Shown: positions 55,985 to 64,000 of the stretch, one piece after another
Numbering within the stretch: the first letter of the stretch is position 1
How the letters are laid out: each line of letters begins with the position of its first letter
Source: Prinsepia uniflora
Taxonomy: Eukaryota; Streptophyta; Magnoliopsida; Rosales; Rosaceae
Length of the DNA: 64,000 nt
Direction of reading: 5' to 3'
Assembly: GCA_032719365.1 (NCBI GenBank)
Contig: CM064870.1
Location: 38,534,194 to 38,598,193, forward strand
Notes under the pieces: generated by a model
Told to the model about the DNA's origin: nothing
Database searches by the model: none
What the model saw: only the letters and a program-made list of their open reading frames with translations
Position numbers and translations under genes: made by a program

Positions 55985-58900
55985 ACTTGGTATCAGAGCA
56001 CGGTTGCTCTATTTGTGCGCGCAGGTCGAGGGTGTGATGTCTCATTGGGCTGCAATTCGTTATCAACCTGATAGATAGTTTTTGGGTTTGGATAGTGGAT
56101 GGAGTGTGTTTGGCCCGATACGTCGTGCGTTAATGTGATTCGACCCAAGTGGGGTTGATTGTGGTGAACTGGTATAGTGGGACCGTCGGTTCGGTCATGA
56201 GATATTGGATTGTTGTGCTGCTAGGTGCAGCCAGGTTCGGGGAACCTCATGTGAGTAATGGTCTAAAATGTGAACCCTTGTGGTGGTTTCTAGTGTGAGG
56301 GATGTTGGTTCATCGGAGTTGGCCGATGACCTAGTGGTGGAACCCACGTTGATGGGATGGTAGGATTAGATTTGATGTCTATTCGATGTCTAGACCGCGG
56401 GGTCGGTCAGGTTGTGAATTTTATATTACGGAGAGCTGTTTGGTTCGGTTGAACCATAGGGTGTGATTGTGGAGCCCTAGTATTAAAAAGGTAAACCTTA
56501 ATTGTGGTTAGCGGGTGAGAACTTGTGCTGCGAGGAGTGGCTGAGGTCATGGATGACCATGTGGATGGCTCTGGTGAGTTTAGGCAGAACTATGGGATTC
56601 GATGTACGGATACGGTTCTGAGATAAATTGTGGAATCCCGTGTTGGATCAGGTATTAGTGTACGGTATGGATGCGGATCTCGATAGCAATGACAGTTAGT
56701 CGGAAGTCATATGGAGATGACTGGCTATCGAGGGTAATTGGTATGGTTCTGATACTTGGGGATCGGGGGACGTTCGGGGAACGTTCATTTTCCTGATAGG
56801 GATTGTCAGAATAGTGGTACCCATAGTCGTGAGGTACGGGATCGTCGTTCCGTATGAACGGAGATCCAGGGTTGTCGTATTTGCACACGGTGTGCAGTAT
56901 GGATGTTTGCGGGGTTGGTACTTTTGTGCTGATGCTAGTATGGATGCATGTGTGCTGATACTAGTGTTGTTGATAGAGTGTTGGTGCTGGTACTAGCGCT
57001 GGTGCTAGTGTCGGTAATGGTGTTGACGATGAGCCACAAGTTGGGGTGTGACTCCGTCATGATGAACATATGTTCGGTCTTTGAGATTCGATAGTGGTTG
57101 AGTGATGGACTGGATGGGATCCAGATAAGACTGTGCTGTGTTGGGATAAGTTCCAATAGTGGTGAGATAACCAGTAAGGAGTGGATTAAAATGGTATAAT
57201 TAAGACTTAAGAAATTTTGGGATGATTAGTGGATTTGGGGGAGTTGTTGGCAACTCCAAAATTTGTGCGTTTTTATGTTTTTAAATATCCCTAAAATGTA
57301 CATGGAAATGATTAAAACTGGAAAAGACGAGGAAAACCATTAGTGGTATAAAGGTAGGAATTTGTAATTGAGAACTTGGGAAACCGAGTGTTGAACCTGT
57401 AAAGGTCGGGATGTGCGAACGGAACAATAGCGGATTGATTGTGGACCTGGGGTTGTCCAAGTGAATTGAGGAGGTAGGAAGTCTAGTGGTTAGACTTGAC
57501 GTCTTGTTGGGAGCATGTCTGTTTCCAACATGGTAGGAACCTTAGTGTCGAGGAGAGTTGTGATTGGGGAACGAGAGTGGTGCTCATTTTTGGTGATTGG
57601 TATTCCAAAGTCATTGGGGTTGACTTCTTGCTTTCTGCCCTGGCAGACATTGACTGTAGTTACCAGTACGTTGAGCGTGTATTGGTTGGTGGGCCCAGGT
57701 GTAATTTCGGGTCATTAGGAGGAGCTACGTATTCGAAATTAGGTAAACGAGATTTCTCATTTTCTGCTTGGTGGCAGACGATGTGGTGTTACATGGCGTA
57801 GTGAGTGCAGTGAGTCTGGCTGCATCCACGTAGGATGAGTATTGGTGTCATCATGTTGGATCATCCTTGGTTTTTCCTAGGTGGAATGACAAGGACTGAT
57901 ACAAGGTAATCCGTGAGAATCCGCAGTCTCGACGTGTCTCGTCGTTGACTGATCTGTCTAGTTGTCGGAGTCGGTTGTCAATCGTTGTGGCGATCTAGGA
58001 TTTTGACGTTATTGTCAGGGACACAGTGTCTATCTGGGTCGTGATCTTGATGATTCAGATAGGGGGAGAGTATATCACTCTTACCTTGGTACGTGAGTCG
58101 TAAATGACGAGATTGAACTTCTTTTCGAAGGGCCCGTAGGGTATTCTACTCGGGTGAGTAGGTTTCCAAGGTAGTTGAATTTTGTCAACCTTAGACGTGT
58201 GGAGGTTGGATTGGCTTCCCTATGAAGTCAATCAAGTGTATTGAACGGGTAACCGATAGGTTCGGTTTTGGTGTGTCTCGGTAAATGTGAACGAGATTTC
58301 GGGATTTGGAATCGAATATCTGGGTGACGATTCAGGATTCGATTTTGGAACTTGAAAGTATATTTCTGGGTTTGGGTACGGAATGGTTATTCCAAATGCT
58401 AGCTTACGGAATAATGATTTCGGATTCGGATTTGGAAATGAGTTAAACTGTGATGTCTGGGTTTGGATCCGGGATTTCTTACGAACTTGCGGATTTGGAT
58501 TCGGAATTGGAACTAGATGTTGGGTGGAGTTTCGATTTGTCTCATGCTGGATTGGGCAAACGTACTCCATTGTTGGAACGCGTTCGGCTATAACCTAGGT
58601 GGTTGTAGTCTGGTTATTAGGTAGATGTGTGTACTTCGTACATGGTTCGAGGTACAATACCTTGTAGACTTGTGATGTCTAGCTACGGTACACGGGATAT
58701 ACCCGAGGTGTGTTGGTGAACGTGGTGGTAGTCGGATTGGTTCCGATACCATGGGATTGGTTGTGGACCGGACATTACTATGCAATGGGTCATGGTAATT
58801 CCGATGTGTTTAATTACACACAGGTCGTTTGAAAGGTCGGTAATCGTTTACTAAGTTAAGTACGTTGGTGGCATGTGTAGCCACGAGTGAGTCTAGTGTC

Positions 58901-59319
58901 AGTTTTCGACTGACAACAACTGTGTGGTGACAGTTTGTCAGGATGTGTCAATATAGATTGTTGAGTGGGGTCAGCTGACTCCTAGTGGGAGTGGGAAAGG
59001 AACCGTCGAGTTGTTGCGTTAACGAGAGGGTCGATTTGACAAGTGGTGTCAAATTCGAAACAAGTAGTTTCAGTCATTCGACGGGGTCGAATGTAGTCGT
59101 TACGTTTTGAGTACTAGTGGTACGTTTGGGTGTAGACAAGTTTTGTCTAAGTAGTTGGTGTACGGGTGTACACGTGTTGCGTGGTCGATTCCACTTTCCA
59201 CGGGGTGTTTGTGGAATCAGGATAGTCGAGTTTCGAGAGCGAAACTTATTAAGGAGGGAGGTACGTTGAGTTTAGAGCGGTTGGAATTTCGAGGACGAAA
59301 TTTATTAAGGAGGGAAGGT
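55985..59319 (+). other. Array internal region 2, non-coding
   Basis: A second copy of the 3335-base internal region. It differs from the first at only a few sites that I can see, for example CCCGGGG versus CCTGGGG near 57447 and TTGCGGG versus TTTCGGG near 57706. The primer binding site is at 55988-55999 and the double polypurine tract at about 59246-59319. Confidence 0.9.
55988..55999 (+). other. Primer binding site, array unit 2
   Basis: TGGTATCAGAGC, identical to unit 1. Confidence 0.96.
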
Positions 59320-62300
59320 TGTAACGACCCGTCCCGAATTCCGGGATTAGTTTAGTGACTAATCTTGATTAGTGAGGTTGAACGGTGGTTAGTAGGGCGG
59401 AATCGGACAAAATGTGCAAAATGACCGTTTTGCCCCTGGTCGTGGGCAAAATGTTGACTTTTTGTTCGGGCGGTCAAATGGACTTTGACCGATGACCGTG
59501 ACGTAGTTTGGGACGTCACGAGTTCATAGACAGGTGGCACGTTCGATTCCGACATTCGTAGAGAAAGTTATGGTGTTTGGAAGTTGAGGGGTATTTTGGT
59601 AATTTGGCTTATTAGGGGCCAAATGTTGACTTTCTGACCGGGAGGTCCGATGGGCGAGGGCCAAGGACCGTTACGTAGGTATCGTCGATAAGAATCCAAC
59701 GACAGGCGGCATGCCGAAATCGGAGTTACGACGACGAAGTTATGGTCAAGGACGTAAAACACGGTTAACCGAGACTCGGAATAAAATAATATTTAAATAG
59801 GTGAACAGTAACTGACGAATCTGGACCCTTGGATGTAGGCCACATGTCACTCATCCCCACCTTCCCTAAAATCTGGATCCTTGTTGGCCATTGGATTATT
59901 TAATCCATTTTCTCCCCTTAAATCCTCACCATCCATTCAAACCTCAGATTAAATCTGGACCTTTGATCTCATCTCTCCCTTTCCTTTAATTCTGATCACA
60001 CTCATCTCTCTCTCACTCTGTTTTCCTCCCACCCGAAACACATGCACACACAACCCCTTCTGTTTTTGGAACCGTGAGAGAACACAGGGAGGCTGAGAGG
60101 AGTTTGTGTCGCACGTGGCGGCGTGACCGCCGTGGGTGGCGGTGGTGACCGGAAAACAGAGCCGTGCACATGCACACCCGCACACGGCTCCCCCTTACGC
60201 ATCCCCACCACATCTGTAACCATGAGGCTGTGCGGAGGATTTTGAATTGACTACGGTGAGGCTTGAGAGACGACGGGAGGCGACGGAGACGGCAGGAACA
60301 ACGGCGGCAAAACAAAACAGAGAGGTCCGAAAACTCAGAAATTGGAAAATCAGTGTGGACTGGTTTTGATCGTGTTTGAGGGGTGAAAGGAGTTCCTGGA
60401 GTCGAACTGGGCATGCTGGTGACCACGGCGGTAGCCACGGCGGCGAGGTAAGCCTCGAACCCGTGAGTTTGTTTTCGGGTACAAAAATGGTAGGATGGGT
60501 TTTAACGTGTTTCGATCGATCTGGTGATTAGGATGATGATCTAGAAGGTGAGACGAGCTTCTGGGGATCGTTTTCGAAAGGAATGGTGGCCGGGATCGTG
60601 CAGGCACGACGGTTGCAGGTGGCCGGTCTGCACACCTCCACGAACAGGTAGTCAAACGTATTGGTTTCTCAGTTTTTAAGGCATGGATCAACTGGAATTG
60701 ATGAGACGATCTTGTAGGAACAAACGGAATTGAAAATGGTCGAGTAATGGCTGAGAACCAGTCGGGTTGGGTCGCGGGTCACGGTGACCCGTTTATCAGA
60801 CAACCGGGTCAGAATGGTGACACTGTTCACGGCGCGTGAGTTTCACGCGCAGCCACTCACGGCGGCGCGTGACGGCGCGTGGGCACGGATCTCGAGGTGA
60901 GGTCAACATGATTTCTGTCCCATTTAATGTAACGGACATTTTGGAATTGGTTTCGTGTCGATCGGACACCGTCTCGATAGTGTTCGGGATGTCCGAATGT
61001 TTTTAATTAAGTTTAAAAATAAGTAAAAATTCGGGAAAATTACGGGACTTTGATAGGATGTTAATGATGAGGTTAGTAACCCTCTAATGTAATTTGGACA
61101 GGATTGGGAGTCCCGGTGATAGTGGTGTGGCCCGGGAGGGCCGGTGGCACGCATATCGAGGCACACGGTTAAAACGGTCTGTGAGTGGACTTTGGTTTTA
61201 TAAATCCTATGCATGCTTAAATGTGTTATATGGTTTATATACATGATTTCTATGATGGTATTTGTGAGCATTGATTTTGGATATGTTGCACGTATTTCGA
61301 GGTGTTTTCCGTATTTCACGTATATCGGGATTAACGGTTTATTTGTGGTTTTGTGTGCTTGTGGTTAAATAAATAATATGATGAAATGGTTTTGAAATTG
61401 GAAATATGAACTCGGGCTTGAGGCCCACTTGTTTTGGAAATTTCGGACTTGGAGTCCATTTGAGAATCGGGCCGGGGGCCCAGTTGGTTAATGAAATCGG
61501 GCCAGGGGCCCAGTTGGTATGAAATCGGGCTGAGACCCATTTGAGTTATATTATCGGGCCAGGGGCCCAGTTGATTTGTGAATTCGGGCCGTGGGCCCAG
61601 CGGGTTTATAAGGTCGGGTTGCGGGCCCAGTTGGTTTACAAATCGGGCCGTGGGCCCAGTGGTTCATAAAATCGGGCATGAGGCCCAGTTGGATAATAAA
61701 TGTGATTTCGGGTCAGGGACCCTATATTTTATAATGGTGATTTTGGGTCAGGGACCCTAAATGGAATTATGTGGTTTTATGGAAATTTCGGGCAGGGCCC
61801 AATGGTAATAATGTGATAAAAGGATTTAATAAAACTGTTTTCCATATACCATCTGGATACAAGGATATATGATGGTCTCCTCCAGATGTCTGGGACACTG
61901 GGGAAGTCACGGTGCATTGCCTGCGAGGGGTCATTATACGGAGCAGCCGGACCGTATGATGACTCAGGAGCAGGATTGCTATGATTGACGTCAGGGACGT
62001 CAGACATCAGGGATGTCAGATATATGGACCCGGAGAGACCCCGGGCAGCACGCGTAGCTTATGAAACCGTGAGATATGACGTCAGGGACGTCTAGCGTCT
62101 GGGACGCTAAGCATCTGGGATGCTGGTGATGGTAATGGTAAAATATGGATTAATGAATAAAATGGCTTATTGGTTGGATATGTGTTATGTGGTAAAAATG
62201 GATTATTGGTTGTGAAATGGTATGTCGGGTCAGGGACCCTAAATGGTTTCGGATTTTAAATTGATGTTCAATTATGGTCGTGGGTGGTGACCCACATGGT

Positions 62301-62715
62301 TTTAATATGTGGTGGTGGTATTCCACGGTTTTGGGCTGAGTTCCCACACTTGGTTTTTGGTTAACGGTTTTTGGGCTAAGGCCCTAATGGCTCGGTTGAG
62401 CAAACGTTTTGGTTACTGGTTTTTGGTGGCATGCATACGTTTTTATTGGAGGGCATAAATGTCTTATAAATGTATTTGGTAAACTTATTGGTTTTTGTCC
62501 ACTCACAGCTTTTGGTTTTAATGCCCTTCAGGTTGATTACGGATGCGATTGCAGCAGGGACTGGGACATTGCACACCTCCTCCATCGATCCTTGCGCACT
62601 CTGGATGCCCTGTTTGGGCAGTGGCTCGTGGTTATCCCTTGTCTGACACCCCTTGTTGGACGGGAGCAGGGCACATTCCACGGTAATCCCGGGGGGATTG
62701 GGATGGGTCCTATCA
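59320..62715 (+). repeat. Array LTR 3
   Basis: Same length as the other two. Private changes include CACATGTCAC near 59842, AACAACGGCGG near 60297 and a terminal CCTATCA in place of CCTGTCA. Followed by CATAC, the right target duplication. Confidence 0.96.
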
Positions 62716-62720
62716 CATAC

Positions 62721-63331
62721 CAACCAAAATCCAACATTAACCAGAAAATTTCAATATCCCCCACGCATGTCTACATTATCAAGTTTCCATATGTCTTACA
62801 TCTCAATAGCATACATACTTATCGAACTCATAATACCTTAGTTCTTTTCCGAGCTTTCATTCCATATCAAGAACTAAATCAATGATCTTGCATTTCGGCC
62901 CCTTCTTGAGCCCTAATCAATACTTACGACTTCTTCTGAGTCCTAATTTAAAATCATGCACAATGTCCAAGTCCATATCCAATATTTCCAACTCATACAT
63001 TTACTGACATTCTTTGTCGGTATCAAATCCAACAAAAGGACCTTTTCCACATTCCCATAGCTCAACTATTTGCTCACTAGAGAACTTATTCTTCTCTCTT
63101 ACCCATTTGTACTATTGCTTTGCGTTCCTAGACTTTACACATTATCCAACACCCATACACAATTCCTCTATAAGGATAATAACATTCACAATTCAACCTA
63201 TCATCCAAAACCATTTACCACCCCATAATTATTCTGGGCTCATGTACTTGTCTTATAACCAGGCCTTGCATAGGGCTCGCATCTAGGAGGCATGGCAAAC
63301 ACAATTCAGAACCTTAGCTCCAATACCGTGT
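62721..63331 (-). other. Family-D internal region (5' side), non-coding
   Basis: It continues the sequence left at 45857. No coding frame is supported. It ends in a decayed primer binding site (63317-63328), which reads GCTCCAATACCG where GCTCTGATACCA is expected; all three differences are transitions. Confidence 0.7.
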
Positions 63332-64000
63332 TGATAGGACCCATCTCGAAAAACATCTCGTAAACCACACTTGGGCCCTGCTCCCGTCTGATAAGCGACT
63401 AAGAATACCAAAATTACCCTTAAGTTGTCAGACAAAGGATATTCACCTTATCAATCATGCATCCGCCTCTCGTTCGGCCCCAAACTTCCTGCAACGGCCC
63501 TGGATGATTACCAAAACCACGAAAACTGTGTGAGTAGACAATAATAAATAGTTTTTAAAAAAATACTTCCAAGCATAACATTTTATCTTCCATTTTCTAA
63601 AACTATGCAAGCATATAAACCATTTAAATGCCAAGTAAAACAGAATGCAATCCATGACCTTGAAAAACGTGTAAAATAACCATAAAGAAATAAAAATCAG
63701 TAATCATGACAACCAACACGCAAATCATCACAATAGTCAACACAAAACCAACACAGTAAGCATACACAACCAATCCACATCCAACCCATTCTCGATGCAC
63801 AATATGAGTCACCATATCCACTACACTTCTGGTAGGCATACCACTCGGGATTTGGAGTCCAGCTCGATGCCCGAGTGTGGACTTCACACTCACTTGAGTT
63901 CTTGAGCCCAGCTCGATGTCTGAGTGAGAACTGACATAGGATCTGGAGCCCGGCTCGACGTTTGAGTCAGCACTAAACCAATCTCATGATTTGAAGCCCC
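63332..64000 (-). repeat. Family-D 5' LTR, partial
   Basis: Begins TGATAGGACCC on the plus strand and matches 39421 onward, including the CTGCTCCCGTCT phrase, the GTGTGAGTAGAC arm (63527) and the ACTCG...CTCGATG hairpin phrases near 63840-64000. It is cut by the window end. Confidence 0.83.

Larger units (their letters stand above)
45858..62715 (+). mobile_element. Tandem three-LTR array of a non-autonomous LTR retrotransposon
   Basis: The order is LTR, internal, LTR, internal, LTR with an exact period of 6731 bp. CATAC precedes it at 45853-45857 and follows it at 62716-62720, so the whole array behaves as one insertion. The copies differ by only a handful of bases; for example 46207 and 52938 differ (T versus C), and each LTR has private changes. 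There is a primer binding site and a polypurine tract in each unit, but no gag, protease, reverse transcriptase or integrase. Unequal recombination between LTRs of sister or homologous copies is the simplest origin. It sits in the internal region of the minus-strand family-D element. Confidence 0.95.
39421..64000 (-). mobile_element. Minus-strand family-D element, non-coding, heavily invaded; right end outside window
   Basis: The 3' LTR is at 39421-45493 and the polypurine tract is reversed at 45494-45508. The internal region is 45494-45857 plus 62721-63331, and the 5' LTR runs from 63332 to beyond the window end. After removing inserts the internal region is only about 1 kb, with no gag or pol. 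This is a non-autonomous element that would have needed enzymes from relatives. Its primer binding site has decayed. The three-LTR array interrupts its internal region and a family-C solo LTR interrupts its 3' LTR. Confidence 0.82.

Noticed and set aside
45858..62715. Assembly duplication as the cause of the three-LTR array
   Set aside because: Each copy has private substitutions and one target duplication flanks the whole. Not fully excluded without long reads.
62409..62885. A 158-codon frame crossing the end of array LTR 3
   Set aside because: It runs from the LTR across the target duplication into the family-D internal region, so it is a chance fusion. The other two LTRs give only 119 codons.

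Overview
This window is plant nuclear repeat DNA: a nest of LTR retrotransposons with no host gene that I can support. The evidence for a plant is the use of the initiator-tRNA-Met primer binding site (TGGTATCAGAGC), Ty3/gypsy chromovirus polyproteins with a plant-type C-terminal chromodomain-like tail (closest in layout to the Tekay/Del clade), very long LTRs of about 1.1 to 3.4 kb, and an L1-type LINE remnant. The species cannot be told; a flowering plant is likely.

Layout. 1-8898 is a decayed full-length chromovirus (element 1; its 5' LTR is cut by the window start). It sits in a second plus-strand LTR (family B, right part 8899-11805). That LTR sits in a minus-strand LINE reverse-transcriptase fragment (11806-11871 and 14947-15330), which is also split by a solo LTR (11872-14941, target duplication ATAAT). 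15331-17547 is non-coding and holds a degenerate minisatellite. 17548-28195 is a complete, younger chromovirus (element 2, target duplication GTATT). Its gag-pol carries only one nonsense codon and one frameshift that I can see.

28196-35200 is minus-strand material: a solo LTR (28659-29781, ACTCA), a primer binding site, and a family-D LTR (30520-35200) broken by another solo LTR (31319-34233, CACCA). 35201-38943 is a plus-strand LTR remnant holding a minus-strand solo LTR (35762-38608, AAGTA). From 39421 to beyond the window end lies a minus-strand, non-coding family-D element. Its 3' LTR is split by a solo LTR (40953-44156, GAAAA). Its short internal region is split by a three-LTR array.

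The array (45858-62715) has the order LTR-internal-LTR-internal-LTR with a 6731-bp period. One 5-bp target duplication (CATAC) flanks the whole. The internal region has a primer binding site and a polypurine tract but no gag or pol, so this looks like a non-autonomous element that would depend on enzymes from relatives such as element 2.

The most unusual signals are inside the LTRs. Nearly every LTR family carries a GTGAGTGGAC arm and its exact reverse complement GTCCACTCAC about 0.7-1.4 kb downstream. The first looks like a splice donor and the second like a branch-point region just before a CAG acceptor. In element 1 both arms have changed together. Between the arms lie rows of short hairpins whose two stem halves differ between units in a compensating way. 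One solo LTR also carries a dense cluster of ACGT (bZIP-type) motifs and perfect palindromes.
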